Assembly: GCF_039523755.1 (NCBI RefSeq)
Contig: NZ_BAAAFX010000021.1
Location: 67,468-131,467, forward strand
DNA length: 64,000 bases
Direction: 5' to 3'
DNA from: Tatumella terrea
GTDB lineage: Bacteria; Pseudomonadota; Gammaproteobacteria; Enterobacterales; Enterobacteriaceae
A model generated the notes under the pieces. The model searched no databases. It was not told where the DNA came from and saw nothing but the letters and a program-made list of their open reading frames with translations. This document shows positions 37,651 through 46,956 of this stretch, one piece after another; the first letter of the stretch is position 1, and the number at the start of each line of letters is the position of its first letter. The position numbers and the translations under genes are program-made.

Positions 37651-37772
37651 CCCAGACCCAGACCCAGACCCAGACCCAGACCCAGACCCAGACCCAGACC
37701 CAGACCCAGACCCAGACCCAGACCCAGACCCAGACCCAGACCCAGACCCAGACCCAGACCCCAGACCCCAGA
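37651..37772. repeat. Hexamer tandem array (CCCAGA)18
   Basis: Eighteen uninterrupted CCCAGA units occupy 37651-37758, followed by two CCCCAGA 7-base variants to 37772. The plus-strand frame through it encodes a meaningless Pro-Arg run. Confidence 0.97.
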
Positions 37773-37775
37773 CCC

Positions 37776-37885
37776 CTAATCTCTAATCTCTAATCTCTAA
37801 TCTCTAATCTCTAATCTCTAATCTCTAATCTCTAATCTCTAATCTCTAATCTCTAATCTCTAATCTCTAACCTCTAACCTCTGAT
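37776..37885. repeat. Heptamer tandem array (CTCTAAT)12
   Basis: Twelve perfect CTCTAAT units occupy 37781-37864, after a partial unit and before three variant units (CTCTAAC twice, CTCTGAT). It abuts the hexamer array with almost no spacer, and the intervening 7-base CCCCAGA variants look transitional. Confidence 0.97.
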
Positions 37886-38219
37886 CCCGGTACGCGAATT
37901 CTAATACCCACCCGGATAAGCCCCGCCGGCCATACAATAGAGTACCCGTATTAGGGTCATTGATAACGTGGTGCATTTATCTGTGGCGCAGACTCGTTAT
38001 CGGCGATATTGGCCGGCAGGTCAGAAAATTTCTCTTCGGCTTTTGCAATAGCTCACCAGCCGGTTTCAAAGGGGGGACGCAGCTGCCGGGGATACCCGAA
38101 AGAGGGAAAACGGCTGAAACCGTGCTTTCATCGCCCCGATAAGGATCAAGAAGCAGGGCAATGACAGCACGCTGCATCGCGGGAAGGGAGCCATGGCATC
38201 ATGCGGCGAAGGTAGCGGG
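37886..38219. other. Gap after the tandem arrays, no gene seen
   Basis: About 330 bases between the heptamer array and the LysR stop codon. I see no supported frame, and no clear terminator. Confidence 0.4.
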
Positions 38220-39158
38220 TCATCCCGGGAGCTGCCAGTACAGGGGGGTACCGAATAATGCCAGGTAATAGTCAATTACGGCCCGGATATTTAGCGGAGG
38301 GTGACGGGATCCCGGGTAAATGGCGGCAATAGACTGAGGCTCGGTGGCGATCGAGGCGGTAAAACCTGGTAGCAACGCTTTCAGTTCACCGGTCTGCAAC
38401 TTGTCACCTATCAGCCAGTCCGGAAATAGCACAATGCCCATTCCCTGTAATGCGGATATCAGCAGGGTTTCTGCATTGTTAGAGGTGAGTAACGGCGATA
38501 CCGGAAAATGGACCCATTCCTCCTCCGGGCGACGAAATAACCAGCGGTTAGGGCCGGAGGAACCCCGATAGAGCAGGCAGTGATGGTCAGTCAGGTCTTC
38601 CGGAGATTGCGGCAAGGGGTGATTGCGTAAGTATTCCGGAGAGGCTGCCAGATGAAAGCGTTGAGTGCCGAAAATACGGACATGGCACGAAGAATCAGAG
38701 AGGGTTCCGATGCGAAAAATAACATCGGCGGCGTCCCGGTGCGGGTCAATATAATCATCGGTCAGAACAAGCTCAATCTTCAGTCGCGGATACAGGGCTG
38801 ACAGACCGGCAAGCCCCGGGGCGATATGACGCTGACCGAAAAAGACAGGCGCATTAATGCGGACCAGTCCTGAAGGCTCGCGTGTCCTTTCCTCCATGAG
38901 CCGTCGTGCATCCTCCAGTTGCTGCAAGGTCTGTCGGACCGATTCAGCAAACAGGCGGCCGTTTTCGGTCGGGATAATGGCACGGGTATTACGGTAAAAA
39001 AGTTGCTGCCCCAGACTGTCTTCTAACTGATGGATGATGCGCGACACCTGAGAAGGAGAAATACCGTGCCGTCGGGCGACCACAGAGAAGTTCAGAGCCT
39101 CGCAGACTTCAATAAATAACTTGAACGCACGCAAACTGATGTCGTCGGGATGATTCAT
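38220..39158 (-). CDS. LysR-family transcriptional regulator
   Basis: A 312-residue LysR protein. The HTH reads LRAFKLFIEVCEALNFSVVARRHGISPSQVSRIIHQLEDSLG, followed by a substrate-binding domain. Here SPSQVSRIIHQLE replaces the more usual SQPAVSxxIxxLE. It is divergent from the two transporter genes with about 105 bases between starts, the standard LysR arrangement, so it probably controls them. Confidence 0.92.
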   Translation of the reverse strand: MNHPDDISLRAFKLFIEVCEALNFSVVARRHGISPSQVSRIIHQLEDSLGQQLFYRNTRAIIPTENGRLFAESVRQTLQQLEDARRLMEERTREPSGLVRINAPVFFGQRHIAPGLAGLSALYPRLKIELVLTDDYIDPHRDAADVIFRIGTLSDSSCHVRIFGTQRFHLAASPEYLRNHPLPQSPEDLTDHHCLLYRGSSGPNRWLFRRPEEEWVHFPVSPLLTSNNAETLLISALQGMGIVLFPDWLIGDKLQTGELKALLPGFTASIATEPQSIAAIYPGSRHPPLNIRAVIDYYLALFGTPLYWQLPG

Positions 39159-39264
39159 TAATGCATATCCTGCACAGGTGTTTATCTCACTATAGCATTT
39201 TTCTCACTATCGGCCTGCGGTAACCTGCGGCCTGTCTCTCTAAAACACATAAGACAGGGGTCTC

Positions 39265-39699
39265 ATGAGATTATTATTTCTTTTACTGGTGATTGCCGCG
39301 GGGATGGGGCTATCGACGGAAGCCGGATTAATCGGTCCTCTGGGGGAAGAGGTCGGAGAACTGCCGGCCACGCTGAGCATATTCGGGGTGGGTACAGCAC
39401 TGACCTTCTTACTGATGCTTTTTTGCAGCCCGCGCAATAGCCCGTCTCTTTTTGCACAGCCACCGGAGCAGCTGACCGGCGGAATACTGGGGGCGGCTTA
39501 CGTCATTATTATGACCGTCGTCACGCCGGTCATCGGGATAGCCGTCACCATGGTGGGTATTCTGGCAGGGCAGATCTTTCAGAGTCTGGTGATCGACCAT
39601 TACGGTTTATTCGGGACACCACGCCGGAAAATCAATCATAAGCGGGTTATTGCGCTGCTTTTTATTATTGCGGCACTGATCCTGATGGCTAGAGGATAA
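39265..39699 (+). CDS. DMT-type small transporter, first of a pair (DUF606/YdcZ-like)
   Basis: A 144-residue protein with about five hydrophobic helices and the GLSTEAGLIGPLGEEVGELPATLSIFGVGTALTFLLMLF pattern of the DUF606/YdcZ half-size drug/metabolite transporter group. It is followed after six bases by a homologous gene, so the two may form a heterodimeric carrier. The substrate is unknown. Confidence 0.85.
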   Translation: MRLLFLLLVIAAGMGLSTEAGLIGPLGEEVGELPATLSIFGVGTALTFLLMLFCSPRNSPSLFAQPPEQLTGGILGAAYVIIMTVVTPVIGIAVTMVGILAGQIFQSLVIDHYGLFGTPRRKINHKRVIALLFIIAALILMARG

Positions 39700-39705
39700 A
39701 CACCG

Positions 39706-40194
39706 ATGATGACAATACTGATGATGCTGCTGGCCGTTACCGGCGGGGCGATGCTGAGCATCCAGGCGGCTATTAATGGACAACTGGGCAGTAAGGTCGG
39801 GGTATTTAAAACCGCATTTCTCACCTTTTCGGTCGGCGCGCTGATCACGGCATTACTGATTTTATTTTTTGAACCGCACCATAGCCTCACACTGATGGAT
39901 GTCCCCAAATGGCAACTGACCGGGGCGATGTTCGGGGTCCCTTATATTGTGATTATGGTACTGGCACTGAGGCGCATCGGTTCAGCGCTGGCGACGGTCG
40001 CCGTCATTTTTGGTCAGTTGCTGATGAGTATCATGATCGATAACTTTGGCTGGCTGCATAACCCGACGATTCATTTCACCTTGAACCGACTGGGGGCGCT
40101 CCTTTGCCTGGGCATAGCGCTGTTGTTTATCTATTCGGGTAACCGCAAAGAGGATCAGTCCGCCGATCAGGTACCCGCAGCATCGCGGGAATAA
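39706..40194 (+). CDS. DMT-type small transporter, second of a pair (DUF606/YdcZ-like)
   Basis: A 162-residue paralogue of the preceding gene with the signature GGAMLSIQAAINGQLGSKVGVFKTAFLTFSVGALITALLILFF, typical of DUF606 proteins. It has about five hydrophobic helices and a charged C-terminal tail (SGNRKEDQSADQ). It is probably co-transcribed with its partner and under the divergent LysR regulator. Confidence 0.87.
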   Translation: MMTILMMLLAVTGGAMLSIQAAINGQLGSKVGVFKTAFLTFSVGALITALLILFFEPHHSLTLMDVPKWQLTGAMFGVPYIVIMVLALRRIGSALATVAVIFGQLLMSIMIDNFGWLHNPTIHFTLNRLGALLCLGIALLFIYSGNRKEDQSADQVPAASRE

Positions 40195-40332
40195 GAGAAC
40201 GTTTCCTGACATCGCGCGGTTTACTGCTGTACCCGCAGTGATACGCGCGATGACCCTGCCAATGCGGTTACCGTTTGCGGTTTTAACGCGCAGCCATAAG
40301 TGGCTAAAGGCGCTCACTTAAGGTGACCGGCA

Positions 40333-40773
40333 TTGTTTTTAAAGGGATATTTTGGCTTTTTGGGCCTGACTTCCCTTTCATACTTCCGCTCCCGTCCCGG
40401 GGGCAGTCTCAACATCGCCGCGTTCCATACCCTGGCTTATGCCGTTTTGCAACGTTTGTCGCCGGATAACGCATTACATCTGTCATCGAAGTGATCACCT
40501 GACGTTCAATACCGTTACCCTTATATCTGCTCCATCAACTCAGCAAAAGGCAGATTTACTCATCAAAGCCGCTTACTGACACAACAAAAAGCATTAGGCC
40601 CCTATGCCCCTGACGAAGCGCCCGATCCCCGGCTAATAGAGCCGGAAGACTCTACCGTAGTTGAGGTGAAGAAACTTTCCAAAAGCGATATGAACGATGA
40701 TGAATATTTCCATTTTCTGCCCAGTTCAGAGGATGCTCCCGTTACTGAAAAGATCCTGCGACGCCGAGAATAA
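40333..40773 (+). pseudogene. Possible decayed gene with one in-frame stop, unrecognised
   Basis: A single frame runs from a TTG at 40333 (preceded by AAGGTGA) to TAA at 40771-40773, broken once by TGA at 40492-40494. The first part reads KGYFGFLGLTSLSYFRS and LNIAAFHTLAYAVLQRLSPDNALHLSS. The second part includes GPYAPDEAPDPRLIEPEDS and ends VTEKILRRRE. The composition looks protein-like, with a hydrophilic acidic tail, but I recognise no family. It could be a nonsense-mutated gene or a chance frame. Confidence 0.35.
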
Positions 40774-41205
40774 CCGGGTAAGACATTGTCTTAATGATTT
40801 TATAATACTCTGTCTACACTAGCTTATTCAGTTGCTAATGAAAAATAGACTCAATATCTAAAGGGAGTATTTTTTCAGGGGCACTTACAATTGGTAAGGA
40901 AATAATCTCTTAACAATATAAGCAGGTGAAAACCTATATGCCATAGTTGTGCCATTCATTAATATGTCCGGAATGGTTCCGGAGAGGGTTAGATGTCTGA
41001 ATGTTTTCCGATTCAATAATGAAGGAGTATCTCTTTTTTCGTGGCTGTTTAATTTTCAGAAATATAAAATTAAAAAATATAAGCTATAATTGAAGTGATT
41101 TTTTTATTAACTAATTCATAATTTATAACTAATGGTATGGGAGTAGATAGCATTAAATAACTGAAGGAGTAGTAACTGCTTAAAAATTCGATAGTTTACA
41201 AACAA
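40774..41205. other. A/T-rich gap left of the methylamine genes
   Basis: About 430 bases, markedly A/T-rich compared with the core region, without a supported frame. It marks the left edge of the catabolic island. Confidence 0.5.
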
Positions 41206-41230
41206 CACGCCTCCATAGGGTGAAGGCGTG
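41206..41230 (-). terminator. Terminator of the gmaS-mgsABC operon
   Basis: Read leftward, a 7-bp stem CACGCCT / AGGCGTG with an 11-base loop is followed by TTGTTTGT. It lies eight bases past the mgsC stop. Confidence 0.55.
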
Positions 41231-41237
41231 GAGGGGG

Positions 41238-42563
41238 CTATTTCAGATCCTGACCTGGAATCCATTGGGTTCCTGCCAGCGGAACACGAGCCATTGCCGC
41301 CGCTTCAATATTTAATGCCACTAAATCTTCCGGCTCCAGATTGTGAAGGTGAGATTTACCGCAGGCACGAGCAAGAGTTTGGGCTTCCAGCGTTAATACC
41401 CGCAGAAAATTAGCCAACTTTTTACCGGCTATGACAGGATCAAGGCGCTTACTCAGTTCAGGATCCTGAGTCGTAATCCCGGCAGGATCTTTACCCTCCT
41501 GGAAGTCATCGTAAAAACCAGCGGCTGAGCCAATTTTTTTATATTCCTCTTCGTAGCGTGGGTTGTTATCACCAAGTGCAATCAGAGCTGCTGTCCCAAT
41601 TGCAACTGCATCAGCACCCAACGCGATAGCCTTGGCAACATCGGCACCATTTCTGATACCGCCAGAGATAATCAATTGAACTTCACGATGCATGCCAAGT
41701 TCCTGTAATGCCTGGACTGCCTGCGGAATCGCGGCCATAGTTGGAATACCGACATGCTCAATGAACACATCCTGGGTGGCTGCTGTACCACCTTGCATAC
41801 CGTCAACGACCACTACATCGGCCCCGGCCTGCACAGCGAGTTTTACATCATAATAGGTACGGGTAGCGCCAACTTTGACGTAAATCGGTACCTGCCAGTC
41901 AGTGATCTCCCGTAGCTCAGCAATCTTAATCGCCAGATCATCAGGACCGGTCCAGTCAGGGTGGCGACATGCACTACGCTGATCGATGCCTTGTGGCAGA
42001 CAGCGCATTTTTGCCACGCGCTCAGAGATCTTCTGACCGAGCAGCATTCCGCCGCCGCCGGGTTTTGCCCCTTGCCCGAGCACTACTTCAATGGCATCGG
42101 CTTTACGCAAATCATCGGGATTCATGCCGTAACGTGACGGCAGGTATTGATAGATCAGTTTGCTTGACTGTCCGCGCTCTTCGGCTGTCATACCGCCATC
42201 GCCTGTGGTGGTGGAGGTCCCCACCGCTGAGGCTCCCCGGCCTAAGGCTTCTTTGGCCTGTGCGGATAAGGCTCCAAAACTCATCCCTGCAATAGTGACT
42301 GGCGTGCTGAGCACTAGTGGTTTTTTTGCAAAGCGTGTGCCAAGTACCACTTCGGTACTGCATTTTTCGCGGTAGCCTTCCAGTGGATAACGCGACATGC
42401 TGGCACCAAGAAATAACAAATCATCGAAATGAGGAACCTGGCGTTTGGCGCCCCAGCCGCGAATATCATAAATGCCGGTTTCGGCTGCCCGCTGAATTTC
42501 AGCTATCACTGAACGGGTGTAAGTAGCGGATTCGCGCAATGCCGGATTATATTTATCACTCAT
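41238..42563 (-). CDS. mgsC: N-methylglutamate synthase subunit C (FMN-binding, GltB-like)
   Basis: FMN domain of the three-subunit N-methylglutamate synthase, which transfers methylamine onto glutamate to form N-methylglutamate and ammonia. It has 441 residues. The glutamate-synthase central motifs are present: TPVTIAGMSFGALSAQAKEALGRGA, GAKPGGGGMLLGQK, VVVVDGMQGGTAATQD and ISGGIRNGADVAKAIALGADAVAIGTAAL. Only two cysteines lie near the usual iron-sulfur loop (CLPQGIDQRSAC). The ATG at 42563 has a GGAGA ribosome site; an in-frame GTG lies four codons upstream. It is last in a tightly packed operon. A GlxD-type amidotransferase partner is the alternative name, but gmaS and mgd genes favour the methylamine role. 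Confidence 0.88.
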   Translation of the reverse strand: MSDKYNPALRESATYTRSVIAEIQRAAETGIYDIRGWGAKRQVPHFDDLLFLGASMSRYPLEGYREKCSTEVVLGTRFAKKPLVLSTPVTIAGMSFGALSAQAKEALGRGASAVGTSTTTGDGGMTAEERGQSSKLIYQYLPSRYGMNPDDLRKADAIEVVLGQGAKPGGGGMLLGQKISERVAKMRCLPQGIDQRSACRHPDWTGPDDLAIKIAELREITDWQVPIYVKVGATRTYYDVKLAVQAGADVVVVDGMQGGTAATQDVFIEHVGIPTMAAIPQAVQALQELGMHREVQLIISGGIRNGADVAKAIALGADAVAIGTAALIALGDNNPRYEEEYKKIGSAAGFYDDFQEGKDPAGITTQDPELSKRLDPVIAGKKLANFLRVLTLEAQTLARACGKSHLHNLEPEDLVALNIEAAAMARVPLAGTQWIPGQDLK

Positions 42564-42577
42564 GGTGTTCTCCACTC

Positions 42578-43258
42578 TTAGTACGCTGACGCGTTATCCA
42601 CTTTGAAGTTATAAAGCTGACGGGCCGAGCCGTAGCGGGTAAATTCAGACGGTGACTCATCAAAGCCTGCCTGTTGCAGCAACTGGCCTAATTCTTCGAG
42701 ATGTTCAGCACGCATCTCTTTCTGAACGCAGTCGGCACCCAGTGACGCGACACTGCCTTTCACATAGATATGCGCCTCATACAAAGAATCACCCAGTGCC
42801 TCTCCGGCATCGCCGCACACCACCAGGCAGCCAGCCTGAGCCATAAAAGCGCTCATCGGTCCGATATTGCCTTTCACAACAATGTTGATGCCTTTCATCG
42901 AAATACCGCAACGTGCGGCAGCATTGCCCTCTATCACCAATAATCCACCGTTACCTGTTGCGCCGGCGGATTGTGATGCATCGCCTTTAACCCTTACCCG
43001 TCCGGACATCATATTTTCCGCGACTCCGACACCAGCGTTACCCTGCACAGTAATCGTCGCTTTCTGGTTCATTCCGGCGCAGTAATATCCCGCGTGCCCT
43101 TCAATGGTGATGTCGACATCATCATTAACACCGCAGGCGATATTGTGTGCCCCGTCGGGATGAATGACTTGCCAGTCTTTGATCTCCCGGGTAAGGCTGA
43201 TATCGTGCAGTGCCTGATTAAGTTCGCGAACGCCATGACTCAAGTCGTAAGTTTTCAT
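42578..43258 (-). CDS. mgsB: N-methylglutamate synthase subunit B (GXGXG domain)
   Basis: A 226-residue protein made of the GXGXG beta-helix repeats found at the C-terminus of glutamate synthase large subunits (DVDITIEGHAGYYCAGMNQKATITVQGNAGVGVAENM, VIEGNAAARCGISMKGINIVVKG, VCGDAGEALGDSLYEAHIYVKG). In split glutamate-synthase-like enzymes this domain bridges the amidotransferase and FMN subunits. The start at 43258 (MKTYDLSHGVRELN) follows GGAG. It overlaps no neighbour but is within 15 bases of mgsC and two of mgsA. Confidence 0.88.
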   Translation of the reverse strand: MKTYDLSHGVRELNQALHDISLTREIKDWQVIHPDGAHNIACGVNDDVDITIEGHAGYYCAGMNQKATITVQGNAGVGVAENMMSGRVRVKGDASQSAGATGNGGLLVIEGNAAARCGISMKGINIVVKGNIGPMSAFMAQAGCLVVCGDAGEALGDSLYEAHIYVKGSVASLGADCVQKEMRAEHLEELGQLLQQAGFDESPSEFTRYGSARQLYNFKVDNASAY

Positions 43259-43260
43259 TT

Positions 43261-44181
43261 TTACACTGCTCCTGCGGTGGTGGTGCTGTTGCGCTCCCAC
43301 ACATAAAGTTTTGCTGGTTCCGGCTCCCAAACGTTGGCATCGCGGATGCCTGGCAGATTAGCCAGCGCACGGTATTCAGACGCCATAGCAACGTAGTCAT
43401 GCGTTTCCGCGATCACCGCCGGTTTACAGGCAATAGGATCACGAAGTACGGCAAAGCCGTCGCGGGTGCCGATGGTGAAAGTAAAGAAACCATCAAGTTC
43501 TTTTAGTGCATTTTGCAAAGCGGTTTGTAGTGAATCCCCCTGAGACAGCCTCCAGGCAAGGTAACCCGCAGCAACTTCAGAGTCGTTGTCAGTTTTGAAA
43601 TCAATACCCGCACGTTTCAGTTTTTCACGCAGACGGTTGTGGTTTGACAGTGAACCGTTATGAACCAGACACAGATCCATACCAGTCGAAAATGGATGAC
43701 TGCCCTGAATGGTCACGGCACTTTCAGTGGCAAGCCGGGTATGTCCGATAGCATGGCTGCCTTTCATGTTAGCAAGATTAAAATGATCGGCGACTTCCGC
43801 AGGCAGACCTACGCCTTTAAGAATCTCAATACTGTGGCCGGCACTCATGACTTCGATGTCTGGCGCATTCTGCTTCAGCCAGTTCAGGGCGGTGGCTTCG
43901 TTGACCGGCAGCTTAAATACGGCGACGGTGTTGTTGCGGAACCACTCATCAACCTTGCCAAATTGTGTCGCCAGCTGATCAGCCAGTGCAATCCAGTTAA
44001 AGTTAGTATCGTTGCTGCGCAAGGTCAGTTTGATACCCGCATCATATTCGTCTCCATACACAGCAAAGCCGGCACTGTCACAACCACGTTCGGTCATGGA
44101 AATAAGCATTGGACGAAACAGGCTACCCAGTTGCTGTTCCATCGCCGTATTTTTGAAATAAAGTCCGACAATTCCACACAT
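43261..44181 (-). CDS. mgsA: N-methylglutamate synthase subunit A (class II glutamine amidotransferase-like)
   Basis: A 306-residue class II (Ntn) amidotransferase-like subunit. It starts MCGIVGLYF, so Cys2 becomes the N-terminal nucleophile after Met removal. Other conserved blocks are SMTERGCDSAGFAVYG, GHTRLATESAVTIQGSHPF and LVHNGSLSNHNRLREKL with NDSEVAAGYLA. In the N-methylglutamate pathway this subunit is thought to act on gamma-glutamylmethylamide or related amides. An AAGGAA ribosome site precedes the ATG. Confidence 0.89.
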   Translation of the reverse strand: MCGIVGLYFKNTAMEQQLGSLFRPMLISMTERGCDSAGFAVYGDEYDAGIKLTLRSNDTNFNWIALADQLATQFGKVDEWFRNNTVAVFKLPVNEATALNWLKQNAPDIEVMSAGHSIEILKGVGLPAEVADHFNLANMKGSHAIGHTRLATESAVTIQGSHPFSTGMDLCLVHNGSLSNHNRLREKLKRAGIDFKTDNDSEVAAGYLAWRLSQGDSLQTALQNALKELDGFFTFTIGTRDGFAVLRDPIACKPAVIAETHDYVAMASEYRALANLPGIRDANVWEPEPAKLYVWERNSTTTAGAV

Positions 44182-44210
44182 AGAATTTCCTTAGCTTTAC
44201 AGGATTACAG

Positions 44211-45545
44211 TTAGAAGAACTCGAGGTAGCGACGGGTTTCCCACTCGCTAACATGACGGTGATATTCGTGCCATTCCTGGCGTTTGACCTTAATGAACTC
44301 ATCGACGATTTCCGGGCCCATGCATTCACGCAGGATCGCGTCATTAGCCAGTTCATCGATGGCTTCTTTGAGATTTTGTGGCAACAGCTCAACGCCTTCA
44401 CGCTGACAATCCTCAGCGGTGAACGCATAGAGGTTACCATTCTGTGCTTTGCCCGGATCGAGTTGACGTGCCACGCCATCCAGACCGGCGGCGATAATAG
44501 CCGCATGCACGAGATAAGGATTGGCGCCGGTATCGGGCAACCGTAACTCCAGGCGGCCATAAGGAATACGCACCATTGCTGAACGGTTGTTGTCACCGTA
44601 AGTGATAAACACAGGGGCCCAGGTAGCTCCGGTGGCTGAACCACCACTGGTTAAGCGTTTGTAGGAGTTAACAGTAGGCGCGGCAAAAGCACACAAGGCC
44701 TTAGCGTGATGGAGTAGCCCTGCCATGAAGTGATAGGCCATTTTTGACAATCCCAGACCCTGAGGATCGTTCCCGTCATGGAACAGGTTATTACCCAGGC
44801 TGTCGGCCATCGACAGATGGAAATGCATACCATTTCCGGGGCGGTCAGCAAAAGGCTTAGGCATAAATGAACACAGCAGCCCCTGATCATGGGCAATTTC
44901 TGCTGCAGCCATGCGTACAAAGGTGAAGCGGTCTGCTGAAGTTAATGCATCGCTATAGGTGTAATTAATTTCGAACTGGCCATTAGCATCTTCATGATCA
45001 ATCTGGTAAACATCGAACCCAACCTCCTGCAATGACCCGGTCAGTTTTTCAAGAAACGGGCGTACCCGTGATAACCCTTTATAGTCGTAGCAGGGTTTCG
45101 CCAGGGTATCACTGCTATCGGCAGGCAGAAGGTTGCCATTTTCGCCACGTCTGAACAGTGAGAATTCAGGTTCCAGCCCGCTATTCAGAGTCCAGCCTTT
45201 TTCGGCCAGCCGCTCCACCTGTTTAATCAATACTACCCGGCTGTCATAGGGATGAGGCTGTTTATTGACGTAGCCGTTGCAGGCGATGCGGGCATATCCT
45301 GGTTGCCACGGTACCAGTGACAAGGTACTCAGGTCGCCACGGGCACAAAAGTCCGGCCCCTGAGGTTCCATTCCCATTCCGGGAATGGCGAAACCGGCAA
45401 AACCGGCACCTTTCTCAACGACATCCATCAGATATTTAGCCGGCACGGATTTCGTTTTGGCTGTACCGTGAATATCAACGAACTGTGCCAGAAGATACCG
45501 CACATTATTGTCCTGCAAAAATTGTATGGCTTGCTCAGGTGACAT
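44211..45545 (-). CDS. gmaS: Gamma-glutamylmethylamide synthetase (glutamine synthetase-like)
   Basis: ATP-dependent ligase joining methylamine to glutamate, the entry step of the N-methylglutamate pathway. It has 444 residues with the glutamine synthetase fold: N-terminal LLAQFVDIHGTAKTKSVPAKYL, glutamate/metal motif NSGLEPEFSLF, YQIDHEDANGQFEINYTYSDAL, FADRPGNGMHFHLSM, ATP-site region SYKRL, and RMRP-like MVRIPYGRLELRLPDTGANPYL. The AQFVDIHGTAKTKSVP start is typical of GmaS/type III relatives rather than housekeeping GlnA, and the adenylylation-type C-terminus of GlnA is absent. It is first in the operon gmaS-mgsA-mgsB-mgsC. Confidence 0.9.
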   Translation of the reverse strand: MSPEQAIQFLQDNNVRYLLAQFVDIHGTAKTKSVPAKYLMDVVEKGAGFAGFAIPGMGMEPQGPDFCARGDLSTLSLVPWQPGYARIACNGYVNKQPHPYDSRVVLIKQVERLAEKGWTLNSGLEPEFSLFRRGENGNLLPADSSDTLAKPCYDYKGLSRVRPFLEKLTGSLQEVGFDVYQIDHEDANGQFEINYTYSDALTSADRFTFVRMAAAEIAHDQGLLCSFMPKPFADRPGNGMHFHLSMADSLGNNLFHDGNDPQGLGLSKMAYHFMAGLLHHAKALCAFAAPTVNSYKRLTSGGSATGATWAPVFITYGDNNRSAMVRIPYGRLELRLPDTGANPYLVHAAIIAAGLDGVARQLDPGKAQNGNLYAFTAEDCQREGVELLPQNLKEAIDELANDAILRECMGPEIVDEFIKVKRQEWHEYHRHVSEWETRRYLEFF

Positions 45546-46092
45546 AACTACCTCTTAACCACAATGTAATGGAACACGCTGTTTTAACGTGGGTGCCGTG
45601 CTTTATTCCCGGCAGGAATATTTTTTCACTGATGGGAAAAATGCAGGAGTTGTGCCAGAATGCCGGAGAAGCTTAAATTGAATATAAAAATATATATAAA
45701 TCATAAATTTAAAATTTATCATGGGTGAGGTAGTGTTGCTGTACTTATTCCGGCAACGGGTATTTACCAAAATTTTTCTTCAGTAATGGAAATATCTACA
45801 GATAATAATCACCAAATTGGGGCTTACTTATGGGGAGTGATCGGGGAGTTTTTAATAAAACTGTTTGCCATTGAATAAAACCTCCATGATATATTCATAT
45901 ATGAAACAATTAATTCATATTTAAATGTTTATTGATGATTGAATTATTTTTAGATAATCTTGAAAAGTCGCTAGACAAGTTAATTGATATGAATTAAATG
46001 TGTTAAATAAGAATCGGAATGTGGTTTTTGCTTATCGCAAAGCTGATTTTAATTTACCTGTAAATTGATCAATTCACTTGTGTGGAGTTTTT
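45546..46092. promoter_or_regulatory. Divergent promoter region gmaS / purU
   Basis: A strongly A/T-rich 547-base region between the two divergent methylamine operons, with no supported frame. It contains the perfect palindrome TTCATATATGAA at 45894-45905 and further half-sites AATTCATAT (about 45912) and ATATGAATT (about 45988). These are candidate operators for the IclR or XRE-cupin regulator at the end of the rightward operon; this is inference. Confidence 0.5.
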
Positions 46093-46956
46093 ATGTCTGC
46101 ATCTGACCGTGATTTCATTATGACTGCAACTTGCCCGGCAACGTCGGGAATTATTTCTGCAGTAACAGGCTTTCTGAGCCAGAGTCAATGTTATATCAGC
46201 GAATTATCTCAATATGATGATGAGCATTTAGGCCATTTATTTCTGCGTGCGCGTTTCAGATTTAACGAAAATATCAAACCTGATATTACTACCGTAAAGA
46301 AAGATTTTTCCAGCATTGCTGAACGGCTCAATATGCGATGGGAAATTTTTGATACTTCAGAATCCATGCGGGTAATGCTGATGGTCAGCAAATTTGATCA
46401 TTGCCTGACGGATTTGCTTTACAGACGCAATAAGGGTGAGCTTAACATTAGCATAACAGCAATTGTTTCTAATCACTTGGATCTGCGACCGATGGCTGAG
46501 CGTGAAGGGATTCGCTTTGTTTATCTGCCAGTGAACAAAGAAAATAAGGCGCGCCAGGAAGCTGAACTGATTAGCCTTATTGAGGAAACAGGCACTGAGC
46601 TGGTGGTGCTGGCACGCTACATGCAAATCCTGTCCGATAATTTATGCAACAAACTGGCGGGACGTGCCATCAATATTCATCATTCCTTCCTGCCGGGGTT
46701 CAAAGGTGCAACGCCATATCACCAGGCGTATGAACGCGGCGTAAAATTAATTGGCGCCACTGCGCATTATGTCACTTCTGATCTGGATGAGGGGCCGATT
46801 ATCGATCAGGAGGTACAACGTGTTGACCATACTTACCGGCCTGATGACCTGGTGGTAGTCGGACGTAATACCGAAACCATTGCACTGGCCAGAGCCGTTA
46901 AATATCACACTGAACACCGTGTGTTCCTCGACGAAAATAAAACGGTAATATTCTGA
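46093..46956 (+). CDS. purU: PurU, formyltetrahydrofolate deformylase
   Basis: Hydrolyses 10-formyl-THF to formate and THF. It has 287 residues (E. coli 280). An N-terminal ACT domain (ATCPATSGIISAVTGFLSQ) precedes the formyltransferase-fold domain with NIHHSFLPGFKGA (catalytic Asn/His) and GATAHYVTSDLDEGPIIDQE (catalytic Asp). The start at 46093 follows GGAG. The housekeeping purU is expected elsewhere, so this is probably a pathway-specific copy that releases methyl-derived C1 units as formate. Its stop overlaps the folD start. Confidence 0.93.
   Translation: MSASDRDFIMTATCPATSGIISAVTGFLSQSQCYISELSQYDDEHLGHLFLRARFRFNENIKPDITTVKKDFSSIAERLNMRWEIFDTSESMRVMLMVSKFDHCLTDLLYRRNKGELNISITAIVSNHLDLRPMAEREGIRFVYLPVNKENKARQEAELISLIEETGTELVVLARYMQILSDNLCNKLAGRAINIHHSFLPGFKGATPYHQAYERGVKLIGATAHYVTSDLDEGPIIDQEVQRVDHTYRPDDLVVVGRNTETIALARAVKYHTEHRVFLDENKTVIF

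Noticed and set aside
37651..37885. CRISPR array
   Set aside because: Units are six or seven bases with no spacers and no cas genes nearby; these are simple tandem repeats.
44211..45545. Housekeeping glutamine synthetase glnA
   Set aside because: Operon context with mgsABC and the GmaS-like N-terminus favour gamma-glutamylmethylamide synthetase; ntrBC is absent.
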